From DASUBV01 sp963725175 (GTDB lineage: Bacteria > Actinomycetota > Actinomycetes > Streptosporangiales > Streptosporangiaceae), in the NCBI GenBank assembly GCA_963725175.1, contig CAVRXH010000006.1:372001-436000 (forward strand): DNA of 64,000 nt, read 5' to 3'. The stretch's first letter is position 1. Every line of letters starts with the position of its first letter. A model generated the notes under the pieces. It had not been told where the DNA came from. It saw only the letters and a list, made by a program, of their open reading frames with translations, and did not search any database. Made by a program: the position numbers and the translations under genes. Of this stretch, positions 35,179 through 43,984 are shown in pieces.

Positions 35179-36067
35179 GGCCGCCGCCCGGCGAACGCCA
35201 CGGCCACCCCGGCGGCCAGCATGGCCGCCGCGACGCCGGCCCGCTGCCACATGGCCGGCAGGTCCCTGGTGGTGACGACCGGGTCCGGGGGCAGGCCGTA
35301 GACCTCCGGCTCATCGAGCAAGAGCAGGAACGCGCCCGCGCCGCCGATGCCGTCGTCCGGGTCGGCCCCGTACAGGCGCGCCTGGCGGTGCCGGCCTCGT
35401 GCAGCTCCTCGACCCGTGCCTGCGCGATCTCGCGCAGCTCGTCCAGCGGCCCGAACTGGATCGAGTCGGTCGGGCAGGCCTTGGCGCAGGCGGGCTCAAG
35501 GCCGCCGCGCAGCCGGTCGTAGCACATGGTGCACTTCCAGGCGCGGCCGTCGCCCTCGCGGCGGTCGATCACCCCGAACGGGCAGGCGGACACGCAGTAG
35601 GCGCACCCGTTGCACACGTCGGGCTGCACGATCACGGTGCCGAACTCGGTCCGCACCAGCGCCCCGGTCGGGCACACATCCAGGCAGGCCGCATGCGTGC
35701 AGTGCTTGCACACATCGGACGCCATGAGCCACCGGGTAGTTCCTTCCCCGTCAGCCAGCGCCCGGATCACATCCGCGTCTTCCCCAGCCCCGCCCCCCGC
35801 CCCCACCACATCCTCGATAAACGCGACGTGCCGCCACGAGTTAGCCCCGAGCTGCGTCGTGTTGTCATAGGACATCCCGCTGAGCAGCAGGTCGCCTGGC
35901 TCCGGGTCGGGCAGGCCGTTCCACTCCTTGCAGGCCACCTCGCAGGCCTTGCAGCCGATGCAGACGCTGGTGTCGGTGAAGAAGCCGACCCGCCGCGGGT
36001 GCCCGTCGTCGTAGCCCGCGTCGCCTGAGACGTCGTCCAGCGGCCCGTACAGCCGGTTACCGGTCAC
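35175..36067 (-). CDS. Formate dehydrogenase iron-sulfur (beta) subunit, frame-broken
   Basis: About 297 residues. Four ferredoxin-type cysteine clusters are visible: SVCIGCKACEVACKEW, SDVCKHCTHAACLDVCPTGA, DVCNGCAYCVSACPFGV and KCTMCYDRLRGGLEPACAKA. The last tenth lies in a second frame after a one-base loss near 35380-35387, where it reads LYGADPDDGIGGAGAFLLLL, then a hydrophobic anchor and the stop at 35175. The subunit wires electrons from the molybdenum subunit to the membrane partner. GTG start at 36067 overlaps the alpha stop (GTGA). The long continuation in the first frame to 33128 is an artefact of the break. Confidence 0.9.
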
Positions 36068-39000
36068 CCTGGCTCGCCTCCTTCATCCAGGCCCGCCTCG
36101 CGGCGGTAGCGGGCGACCAGCTCCATCCTGGCAGGCCCGCGCGGGCGGCGTCCCGGCCGGATGTCACAGGTGGCCACCTTGCTCTCCTGGATGAACACGT
36201 TGGGGTCCAGCACCACGGGCAGCAGGTCGTTGACCGAGTCACCGGTCACCAGGCCCTCGCTGCCCCAGTGGTAGGGCAGGCCGACCTGGTGGATGACGCC
36301 CTCGCCGGGGATGCGCAGCGGCCGGATGCGGCGGGTCACCAGCACCCGTGCCTCGATCGCCGCCCTGGCCGTGACGATGGTCGCCCAGCCGCCGTTCTCC
36401 AGCCCGCGCTCGGCCGCCAGCGACGGCGACACCTCGCAGAACAGCTCGGGCTGGAGCTCGGCCAGCCGGCCGAGGGTGCGGCTCATCGATCCCGCCGTGT
36501 GGTGCTCGGTCAGCCGGTAGGTGGTCATCACGTAGGGGAAGGCCCCGGCGTGCCCGGCGACCTGGCGGCGGACCCGCTTCCCGGCGTACTGGATGGAGAC
36601 CGGGCTGGTGTCCTGGCCGTAGACGCGGTTGCGCACCGGTGACTCGGCGGCCTCGAAGTGCGCGGGCAGCGGGCCGTCGGCGAGCCCCTTCGGCACGAAC
36701 AGCGCGGCCTTCCCGTCGGCCTGCAGGATGAACGGGTCGGCGCCGCCGAGCGCGGCAGGCCCGGTCGCGCCAGGCTCCGGCACGAACCCCGGCGGCTTGC
36801 TCTTCTCGAAGTCCGGCACGTCGTGGCCGGTCCACTCGCCGGCCTGCTCGTCCCACCAGACATAGGCCTTGGCCTCGCTCCACGGCCGGCCCTCCGGGTC
36901 GGCTGAGGCCCTGTTGTAGAGGATCCGCCGGTTGGCCGGCCAGGCCCAGCCCCACTCCGGCGCCACCCAGGACTGCTCGCGCCACGGCTTGCGGCGGGCG
37001 GTCTGGTTCACCCCGCCGGCGAAGCAGCCGGCGTGGATCCAGCTCCCGCACGAGGTGGAGCCGTCATCGGCGAGCTGCCCGAAGCCGGCCAGCGGCGAGC
37101 CGTCGGCGGCGTAGCCGTTCAGCTCGGCGAGGATCGCGGCGGCGGACGGCTCGGCGTGCTCGCCTTCTTCCGGGTAATCCCAGGTCAGGTCGAGAACCGG
37201 CCGGTCGGCCTGATCCAGTGACCCGGCCAGCTTCGCCCGGATCCGCTTGCCCAGGTGATAGATGAACGACAGGTCGCTGCGGGCCTCGCCCGGCGGCTCA
37301 AGCGCCTTCTCGTGCCACTGCAGCAGCCGCTGGGTGTTGGTGAAGGTGCCGTCCTTCTCCACGTGCGCGGCGGCAGGCAGGAAGAACACCTCGGTGGGGA
37401 TCTGCCCGGTGACCAGCTCGCCGGTCTCGATCTCCGGGCTGTCCTTCCAGAACATGGCGCTCTCCACCATGGCCAGGTCCTTGACCACCAGCCAGTCGAG
37501 CCGGGCCAGCGCGAGGCGCTGCAGCCGGCCGCCCGCCGAGCCGACGGCCGGGTTCTCGCCGAGCAGGAAGTAGCCCTTGACCTTCTGGTCGATCATGTCG
37601 AGCACGGTCCGGTAGGTGCCGTGGTCACCCGTGATCCTCGGCAGGTGCCCGAAGCAGAAGTCGTTGTCCGGCGTGGCGGCGTCGCCGAACCAGGCCTTGA
37701 GCATGCTGACCAGGTAGGCCCGCTTGTTGCCCCAGAAGCCGGTGCCGGGGATCTTGGCCAGGTACTGCTCCAGGCTCTCCCCCGCGCCCGGCATCGGCAG
37801 GTACCCGCCGAGCAGGTGGAACAGGGTCGGCACGTCGGTCGCGCCCTGGATGTTGGCGTGCCCGCGCAGCGCCAGGATGCCGCCGCCCGGCCTGCCCATG
37901 TTGCCCAGCAGGGTCTGCAGGATGGAGGCGGTCCTGATGTGCTGCACGCCGGTGCTGTGCTGGGTCCAGCCGACCGCGTACACCCAGGCGGTGGTCTTCT
38001 CCCGGCCGCTGGCCGCGACCAGGGTGTCCGCGATCTTGCCGAACTCCGCCGGGGCGATGCCGCAGACCTGCTCGGCCAGCTCCGGGGTGTACCGGGCGAA
38101 GTGCCGCTTCAGCACCTGGAACACGCAGCGCGGGTGGGTCAGCGTCTCGTCCCGCTCGCCGGTCGGCTGCCAGGTGGCGTTGTCGTAGGTCCTGGTCTTC
38201 GGGTCATAGCCGGAGAACAGCCCGCCGCGTCGGAGTCCTCGGCGTCGGTGAAGTCCTCCGGCAGGATGTCGGCGGCGTTGCTGTAGGCGGTGACGTACTC
38301 GCGGAACTCGTGCCCGCCGGACAGCACGTGGTTGATCAGCGCGCCGAGGAACACGATGTCCCCGCCCGCCCTGGTCGGCACGTGCAGGTTCGCCAGGGCG
38401 CTGGTCCTGGTGAACCTCGGGTCGACGTGGATGACCGTCGTGCCGCGCTTTTTCGCCTCCACGACCCACTGGAACGCGACCGGATGGCACTCGGCCATGT
38501 TCGAGCCGCAGATGACGATGGCGTCGGAGTTGATCAGGTCACGCGGGAAGGTGGTGGCCCCGCCGCGGCCAAAGCTCGTTCCCAGACCGGGAACGGTGGC
38601 GGAGTGTCAAATCCGGGCCTGGTTCTCGATCTGGATCGCGCCGAGCGCGGACCAGAGCTTCTTGATGAGGTAGTTCTCCTCGTTGTCCAGGGTCGCGCCG
38701 CCGAGGCTGGCGAAGCCGAGCGTGCGGGCCACGCGCTTGCCCTGGTGGGTCTCCTGCCAGGTCGCCCGCCTGGTGGCCAGCACCCGGTCGGCGATCATGT
38801 CCATCGCCTGGTCCAGCGGCAGCGGCTCCCACGCGGTGCCGTAAGGCCGCCGGTACAGCACCTTGACCTGCCGGCCTGAGTGCGTGACGAGCTGCTTGCT
38901 GGCCGAGCCCTTGGGGCACAGCCGGCCGCGGGAGACCGGCGAGTCGGGATCGCCCTCGATCTGGGTGACGGTGTCCTTGCCGTTCACCTGGGCGACGTAG

Positions 39001-39203
39001 ACCTTCTGGCCGCAGCCGACCGCGCAGTACGGGCAGATCGAGGAGGTGACCCGCTGCGCGGACTCGGTGCGCGGCGCGGCGGCCTCGGTGTGCGGCGAGC
39101 GCACGGCGGCACCGCGCCCTAGCCGGTCCGGCCCGGTCAGCTGCCGGAACGCCGGCCAGTTCGTGATCAGCTCGCGCGGCGTCCGCCGCCCTGCGTGAGT
39201 CAC
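36064..39203 (-). CDS. Selenocysteine-containing formate dehydrogenase, alpha subunit (bis-MGD, 4Fe-4S)
   Basis: Reads THAGRRTPRELITNWPAFRQ from a GTG at 39203. The 4Fe-4S motif CPYCAVGCGQKVYVAQ lies near residue 55. The frame then reaches a TGA at 38607-38609, in the context NQARI-U-HSATVPGL, exactly where Sec sits in FdnG-type enzymes, and continues open as TSFGRGGATTFPRDLINS, then MAECHPVAFQW. A one-base loss near 38219-38232 must be bridged; after it GLFSGYDPKTRTYDNATWQP runs to the stop at 36064. The Sec coordinates molybdenum in formate oxidation to CO2. About 1046 residues, as in FdnG. A GGUCU-loop SECIS follows the UGA. GTGA overlap with beta. Confidence 0.95.
38577..38595 (-). promoter_or_regulatory. 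SECIS hairpin in the formate dehydrogenase mRNA
   Basis: On the minus strand, CGTTCCC-GGTCT-GGGAACG: a perfect seven-base stem closed by the loop GGUCU. The loop begins 18 bases after the UGA, the same distance and the same GGUCU loop as the Escherichia coli fdhF SECIS that SelB recognises. The bulged U of the E. coli stem is absent here. It lies within the coding sequence, as bacterial SECIS elements do. Confidence 0.85.
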
Positions 39204-39268
39204 CACCCCATCCAACCGGACGTACGCTCGGTCACACAAGCGGGCAGAGGACCCCAAAGGAGGCGCGG

Positions 39269-40129
39269 ATGAGCGGCCGGACGGCGCGGCGCCGGGTGCT
39301 GCGGGTCACGGTGCCGGACGGGACCGGTGCCGGGAACGGCAGCCGCGCGACCGCGCGGGCGGACCTGCTGGCGGCCGAGGAGCCGCTGGGCATCCGGGTG
39401 GGCGGCGAGGCGCTGGCGCTGACGATGCGCACGCCGGGCGACGACATCGACCTGGCGGCCGGGTTCCTGGCCGGGGAGGGAATCGTCAGCGCCCCGGCGG
39501 ATATCGAGCAGATCGTGATCTGCTCGGGCGAGCGCTGCGGGCACGACCACGCCGAGGAGGAACTGGGCAACATCGCCGACGTCACGCTCGCGGACGGGGT
39601 GGCGTTCCGGGCGGGCCAGCGGCGGAATTTCCTGACCACGAGCGCCTGCGGCGTATGCGGGAAGTCGAGTATCGCCGAGCTGGCCGTTCGGGGAAATTAT
39701 GACCTCGCCGCCGACCGGGTGCCGGTCAGCCCGGCGGTGCTGGCCGGGCTGCCTGACGCCCTGCGGGAGGCGCAGCGGGTGTTCGAGGCCACGGGCGGGC
39801 TGCACGCCGCGGGGCTGTTCAGCGCCGAGGGCGAGCTGCTGGCGATCCGCGAGGACGTGGGACGGCACAACGCGGTCGACAAGATCGTCGGCTGGGCGCT
39901 GCGGTCCGGGCAGCTCCCGCTCACCGGGCGGGTGCTGCTGGTCAGCGGCCGGGCGTCGTTCGAGCTGGTGCAGAAGGCCGTCCTCGCGGGCATCCCGGTG
40001 CTGGCCGCGGTGTCGGCGCCGTCGTCGCTGGCCGCCGACCTCGCCGCGCAGGCGGGGCTGACCTTGGTCGGCTTCCTGCGCGGCGGGTCGATGAACGTCT
40101 ACGCCGGCCAGGAACGGGTCGGCGGCTAG
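39269..40129 (+). CDS. fdhD: Formate dehydrogenase sulfurtransferase FdhD
   Basis: 286 residues with FdhD signatures: EEPLGIRVGGEALALTMRTP, LAAGFLAGEGIV, TTSACGVCGKSSIAEL (the two catalytic cysteines CGVC), TGGLHAAGLFSAEGELLA, REDVGRHNAVDKIVGW and GRASFELVQKAVLAGIPVL. FdhD moves sulfur from a cysteine desulfurase to the molybdenum cofactor, which formate dehydrogenases need for activity. It diverges from the formate dehydrogenase alpha gene across a 65-base gap, so the two probably share a promoter region. The stop overlaps the end of the convergent permease gene. Confidence 0.95.
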   Translation: MSGRTARRRVLRVTVPDGTGAGNGSRATARADLLAAEEPLGIRVGGEALALTMRTPGDDIDLAAGFLAGEGIVSAPADIEQIVICSGERCGHDHAEEELGNIADVTLADGVAFRAGQRRNFLTTSACGVCGKSSIAELAVRGNYDLAADRVPVSPAVLAGLPDALREAQRVFEATGGLHAAGLFSAEGELLAIREDVGRHNAVDKIVGWALRSGQLPLTGRVLLVSGRASFELVQKAVLAGIPVLAAVSAPSSLAADLAAQAGLTLVGFLRGGSMNVYAGQERVGG

Positions 40130-40989
40130 CTGGCGGCGGGGTCGAGCAGGCCGCGGCCGCGGCGGATGCTCCGGTCCAGCTTGGTGAACAGGGTGTCCAC
40201 GATGATGCCGATGACCAGGATCACGATGATCATGGAGCTGGCCCCGGTGAAGTCGAGGTTCTGCTGGTCCACGCTGAGCAGCTGGCCGATGGAGAGCTGA
40301 CCGATGATGGCGACGAACAGCTCCGCGGCCATCAGGCTGCGCCAGGCGAAGGCCCAGCCCTGCTTGAGCCCGGCGACGTAGGCCGGCAGCGAGGCGGGCA
40401 GGATCAGGTACCGGTACAGCGCGATCCCGCGCAGCCCCATGGTCTTGCCGGCCCGCAGCAGCAGCGGCGGGGTGTAATCGACCCCGCTGATCAGCCCGTT
40501 GGCGATCGATGGCGCGGCGCCGAGAACCACGACGAACATGATGCAGGTGTTGTTCTCGCCGAACAGGATGATCCCGAACGGCGCCCAGGCGACCGACGGC
40601 ATCGTCTGCAGGCCGGTGATGATCGAGCCGACCGCGGCGCGCAGCGGGGCGACCCTGGCCACCAGCATGCCCACCAGCGAGCCGATGACCAGCGCGATCA
40701 GGTACCCGGACAGGGCACTGCGCAGCGTCCAGCCGATGGTGGACCAGAGCTGCCCGTGCCGCGCCTGCTGCCACAGGTCGGCGAAGACCGGGCCTGGGCC
40801 CTTGAGCACGTAGTGCTTCCAGCCGGTCAGCGTGACCAGCTCCCAGATGGCCAGCACCAGGACGATCGCCAGCAGCTTGGGCCAGGCCACGGCCCAGGCC
40901 CGCCGGGCGGCGCGCACCGGGTCCCTGCTGCCGGGGCCGGTGCCGAGCTCCAGGGTGTCCAGGCCGTGCAGTGCCTGATCAGCGGCCAT
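40126..40989 (-). CDS. ABC importer permease, nitrate/sulfonate/taurine type
   Basis: 287 residues with six predicted helices. The binding-protein-dependent permease loop is present: GAAPSIANGLISGVDYTPPL, then AGKTMGLRGIALYRYLILPA and the EAA-like G-x-x-x-x-x-x-L-P. This is the SsuC/TauC/NrtB group. It overlaps the ATPase gene by 11 bases at its start. It ends against fdhD. Substrate cannot be read: sulfonates, taurine, nitrate and pyrimidines are all known in the group. Confidence 0.88.
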   Translation of the reverse strand: MAADQALHGLDTLELGTGPGSRDPVRAARRAWAVAWPKLLAIVLVLAIWELVTLTGWKHYVLKGPGPVFADLWQQARHGQLWSTIGWTLRSALSGYLIALVIGSLVGMLVARVAPLRAAVGSIITGLQTMPSVAWAPFGIILFGENNTCIMFVVVLGAAPSIANGLISGVDYTPPLLLRAGKTMGLRGIALYRYLILPASLPAYVAGLKQGWAFAWRSLMAAELFVAIIGQLSIGQLLSVDQQNLDFTGASSMIIVILVIGIIVDTLFTKLDRSIRRGRGLLDPAAS

Positions 40990-41833
40990 GACGCCCCATT
41001 TCCTCGCGCAGCCGGTCGGTGAGCTTCGCCGCGACGTCCGCCACCTGGGCGGAGTCGATCCGGCGCGGGCCGGTCCGCGGCAGCGCCACCTCGTCGATGA
41101 CCTTGCCGGGGCGGCTGCTCAGCACGATGACGCGGTCGCCGAGCCGGGCCGCCTCGCGGACGTTGTGGGTGACGAACAGCACGGTCAGGGTGCGCTCGGC
41201 GCAGATCCGCTCCAGCTCGTCGTGCAGCAGGTCGCGGGTCATCGCGTCCAGGGCGCCGAACGGCTCGTCCATCAGCAGCACGTCGGCGTCCTGGGCCAGC
41301 GCCCTGGCCATCGCCACCCGCTGCCGCATGCCGCCGGACAGCTCGTGCGGCCGCTTGGCGCCGAACCCGCCCAGCCGGACGGTCTCCAGCAGCTCGGTGG
41401 TCCTGGCCTGCCGCTCGGCCCTGGGCACGCCCCTGGCCCGCAGCGCCAGCTCGACGTTGCGGGCCGCCGACATCCACGGGAACAGGGCCGGCTCCTGGAA
41501 CATCAGCGACACCCGGCGGCCGGCGGTGCTGACCTCGCCGGAGGTCGCGGTGTCAAGCCCGGCCACCAGCGAGAGCAGGGTGCACTTGCCGCAGCCCGAT
41601 GCGCCGATCAGGCAGAGGAACTCGCCGTCGGCGACGGTGAAGGAGACCTTGTCCAGCGCCTGCACGGCGCCGCTGCCTGTCCCGTAGACCTTGGTCACGT
41701 CGGTCAGCGTGACGGCGGCCCGCGCCGTCCCGGACAGGGCTGTCGCCCCCGGGGAACCCCCGGGGGCGACGCTTTCTGACAGGGCTGACGCCCCCGGGGG
41801 ATTCCCCGGGGGCGTCACCTGGCGATTCGCCAT
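40979..41833 (-). CDS. ABC importer ATP-binding protein with altered Walker A (SsuB/TauB-like)
   Basis: 284 residues from an ATG at 41833, three bases after the binding-protein stop. The first 45 residues are low complexity, encoded by two copies of a 38-base palindromic repeat (41733-41816). The nucleotide-binding domain has Walker A GASGCGKCTLLSLVAG, where the usual Ser/Thr after Lys is Cys, Q-loop LMFQEPALFPWMSAARNVE, signature LSGGMRQRVAMARAL, Walker B DVLLMDEPFGALDAMTRDLL and the switch histidine FVTHNVREAARLGD. The rest is typical of SsuB/TauB. The Cys could weaken Mg-ATP binding or be a sequencing error. Confidence 0.88.
   Translation of the reverse strand: MANRQVTPPGNPPGASALSESVAPGGSPGATALSGTARAAVTLTDVTKVYGTGSGAVQALDKVSFTVADGEFLCLIGASGCGKCTLLSLVAGLDTATSGEVSTAGRRVSLMFQEPALFPWMSAARNVELALRARGVPRAERQARTTELLETVRLGGFGAKRPHELSGGMRQRVAMARALAQDADVLLMDEPFGALDAMTRDLLHDELERICAERTLTVLFVTHNVREAARLGDRVIVLSSRPGKVIDEVALPRTGPRRIDSAQVADVAAKLTDRLREEMGRHGR
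41733..41816. repeat. Two copies of a 38-base palindromic repeat within the ATPase 5' coding region
   Basis: Each copy is GACAGGGCTG followed by a near-perfect inverted repeat, WCGCCCCCGGGG, 3-4 bases, CCCCGGGGGCGW. Copy A spans 41733-41770, copy B 41778-41816. Both palindromes have 13-base arms. They encode APGGSPGATALSG and TPPGNPPGASALSE in the ATPase N-terminus. Confidence 0.85.
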
Positions 41834-41835
41834 GC

Positions 41836-42889
41836 TCACGAACTCACCTGTGACTGACCCGCGGCGGTCAGCACCTTGTTGAGCGGTCCGAGGTCGTAGA
41901 TGCGCCGGCAGGTTCTTCACCGGCGTGAGCAGGCCGACGGAGACCGCGTGCTGCGCGTCGGTGATCAGGGACGAGGCGATCGGGTCGTTGGTGAAGGTGA
42001 CCTGGGCGAAGGCCGCCGACAGGATGGCCGGCTTGAGGCTCTTGCCGCTCAGGCTGGCCAGCTCGGCGTTGGCCGCGCTCTCGGCGGCGGACTTATTGGA
42101 GGCGATGTAGCTGTTCGCCTGGACCTGGCCCTTGAGCAGGCCGCTGATCACCGAGGGGTGCGCCGAGATGAACGCCTGGGTGGCGACCAGCTCGGTGGTG
42201 ACGAACTGGCCCTGCGGCCACAGGCTCGCCTCGTTGACCAGGACGTGGCCGCCAGCGGCGACCATCTCCGCGTCGTAGGGCGCGGGCTCCCAGCCGCCGG
42301 CGATCTTGCCGGCGGTGAAGGCCAGCACCGCGTCGGAGTTCGGCGTGATCGGGGTGATCGGCACGTCGCCGCCGCCGGTCGCGGTGGTGGTCAGGCTGTG
42401 CTGCTTGAGCCAGTAGCGCATCGACACGTCCTGGGTGTTGCCCAGCGACGGGGAGGCCAGCTTCTGGCCCTTGAGCTGCGCGGCGCTGGTGATGCCCTTC
42501 TTGACCACCAGCTCGGCGCCGCCGGAGGCCGCGCCGGAGATGACCCTGATCAGCTTGCCGCTGGAGGTCTGCCAGGCCTTGATGGCCGGGTTCGGGCCGA
42601 CGTAGGCCGCGTCGAGCTGGCCGGCCAGCAGCGCGGTGGCCTCCTCGGTGCCGGTGCTGAACGGGTAGAGCTTGAGGGTCACGTTCTTGCCCAGGTCCTT
42701 GGTGAAGAACCCCTGCTTCACGCCGACCAGCGCGGAGGCGTGGGTGATGTTCTCCAGGAACCCGAGCCGCAGCACGACCTTCGCGCTGGGGTCGCCGGAC
42801 GAGGAGCCCGCGGACGCGGAAGCCCCGCAGCCGGCCGCCAGGGCGCAGACGGCAGCGGCTGCCACCGCAGCGGTCAGGGCACGACGCAT
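41836..42889 (-). CDS. ABC importer substrate-binding lipoprotein (NitT/TauT/SsuA-like), frame-broken at the end
   Basis: The signal peptide ends in the lipobox LAAGCGAS. The body reads KVVLRLGFLENITHASALVG, then QLDAAYVGPNPAIKAWQTSS and PNSDAVLAFTAGKIAGGW, ending in the TauA/SsuA-like ITDAQHAVSVGLLTPVKN. A one-base extra near 41901-41908 shifts the last 25 codons; in the proper frame they read IYDLGPLNKVLTAAGQSQVS to a TGA at 41836. Without correcting this the frame runs into the ATPase gene as a false fusion. First of a three-gene importer; the AT-rich 150 bases upstream hold its promoter. Confidence 0.87.
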
Positions 42890-42907
42890 GTAAAAACCCT
42901 TCGGTTA

Positions 42908-42921
42908 TCGAAATTTCTCGA
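42908..42921. promoter_or_regulatory. Palindrome upstream of the importer operon
   Basis: TCGAAATTTCTCGA is a near-perfect dyad 19 bases upstream of the binding-protein start, flanked by two GGTTA repeats, in an AT-rich stretch that is unusual here (about 42900-42995). A regulator site for the operon is likely; the regulator is not in the window. Confidence 0.4.
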
Positions 42922-43062
42922 CTGGTTAAGTAGGACACAGAAGTAATACCATATTGCCGATAGGGAATACAAGCTAGCTAGGTAATGGACAGCGCGAGCG
43001 CGACCTGCTAGAGGACCGTTACTGTCGGTGATGCTCCCACCGCTGCCTGGCGGCTAAACCGC

Positions 43063-43479
43063 TCAGGCGCCGCCGACGTCCAGGATGGAGACGCCGTTGA
43101 CGGCGTGGAACCGCTGCAGGCAGGAGTGCAGCTCGGCGAAGTCGCGCCCGGTGGCGTGGCTGGCGACGTACCGGACGGCGTAGCGCACCTGGAGGTCGCT
43201 GGAGACATCGGACTCCGGCAGCGGCGGCAGGTTGGGGATGTGCGAGCAGGCCTGCCGGACCTTGGTCACGGTGGCCACGGTGGTATCGGGCCGGAAGTTG
43301 ACCACGGCCCACTGCTTGCTCAGCGCGGTGTTGACCTGCCCGCAGCCCGGCAGCACCAGGACAGCGGCCGCCGCGGCGGCGGTCATGGCGGCGGCGGTGA
43401 TCATCACGGGCAGTGCCCGCCTGCTGGCGCCGGCGGCGTGCCGCCTGGCGCGCCTGCCCCCGGTCTCCGATCCTGGCAC
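43063..43479 (-). CDS. Small lipoprotein, paralogue of the next gene
   Basis: 138 residues from a GTG; a start at residue 26 (MITAAAMTAAAA) would give a more usual signal peptide. The hydrophobic segment ends in LVLPGCGQVN, a lipobox. The mature part reads TALSKQWAVVNFRPDTTVAT, VRQACSHIPNLPPLP and a C-terminal FAELHSCLQRFHAVNGVSI. Two further cysteines may pair. It shares the KQW..V.F.P.TT..T..KVR.ACSH(I/V)PN pattern with the gene at 43520-43879, so the two arose by duplication. Function unknown. Confidence 0.7.
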   Translation of the reverse strand: MPGSETGGRRARRHAAGASRRALPVMITAAAMTAAAAAAVLVLPGCGQVNTALSKQWAVVNFRPDTTVATVTKVRQACSHIPNLPPLPESDVSSDLQVRYAVRYVASHATGRDFAELHSCLQRFHAVNGVSILDVGGA

Positions 43480-43519
43480 GGGCAGCAGCTTACGGTAACC
43501 GGCAGGCCCGCGCGGCCGG

Positions 43520-43879
43520 TCAGCCCCCCTCGTCGCCCTCGTCGCCCGGGGTGAAGCCCTGCACCGAGGGGAACTTCTGCACGCATTCCTGTAGCTCCGC
43601 CACGTTCGCGTCGGTGGCGTTGGTGGTGTCGAAGCGAACCCCCGCCATCAGGTTCAGCACCGTGTGCTTGGCCGGTATCGGGTAGGGGTGCACGTTCGGC
43701 ACGTGCGAGCAGGCCGAGCGGACCTTCTCGATGCCGGCCAGCGTGGTGCTCGGCTTGAACGTCACGTCCACCCACTGCTTGTCCAGGGCGGCGTCCATCT
43801 TGGCGCAGCCCGTGACGGCGAGCGCGGCGGCCAGGACGCCGGCCAGTGCGGCGGAAACTGCGGCTGCGGGGCGGGACAC
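43520..43879 (-). CDS. Small lipoprotein, paralogue of the previous gene
   Basis: 119 residues. Signal peptide with lipobox AVTGCAKM, then DAALDKQWVDVTFKPSTTLA, IEKVRSACSHVPNVHPYPIP and VAELQECVQKFPSVQGFTPG, closing with an acidic tail. It matches its downstream neighbour segment by segment, including the two mature cysteines. The 40-base gap and common strand suggest one transcript. Probably an exported, membrane-attached protein with a structural disulfide; function unknown. Confidence 0.7.
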   Translation of the reverse strand: MSRPAAAVSAALAGVLAAALAVTGCAKMDAALDKQWVDVTFKPSTTLAGIEKVRSACSHVPNVHPYPIPAKHTVLNLMAGVRFDTTNATDANVAELQECVQKFPSVQGFTPGDEGDEGG

Positions 43880-43984
43880 GACACGAAGCTTACGGCTGGC
43901 CCCGAGTATGTTGGTCGGCGGAGCCGGGCCTGCCGCCCGGCGCAGGCGGAACCAGCCAGCGGGCCGGCAGAGGCGGAGGCGGCG

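Noticed and set aside
33128..36067. Apparent 979-residue formate dehydrogenase beta subunit.
   Set aside because: After about residue 228 the product becomes nonsense; a one-base break near 35383 explains it, and the true C-terminus lies in another frame.
38607..38609. TGA inside the formate dehydrogenase alpha gene as a nonsense mutation.
   Set aside because: It is at the known Sec position, followed by a SECIS hairpin, and sel genes are present.
40979..42889. Apparent 636-residue fusion of a binding protein and an ATPase.
   Set aside because: A one-base break near 41901-41908 hides the binding-protein stop at 41836; the ATPase has its own ATG three bases later.
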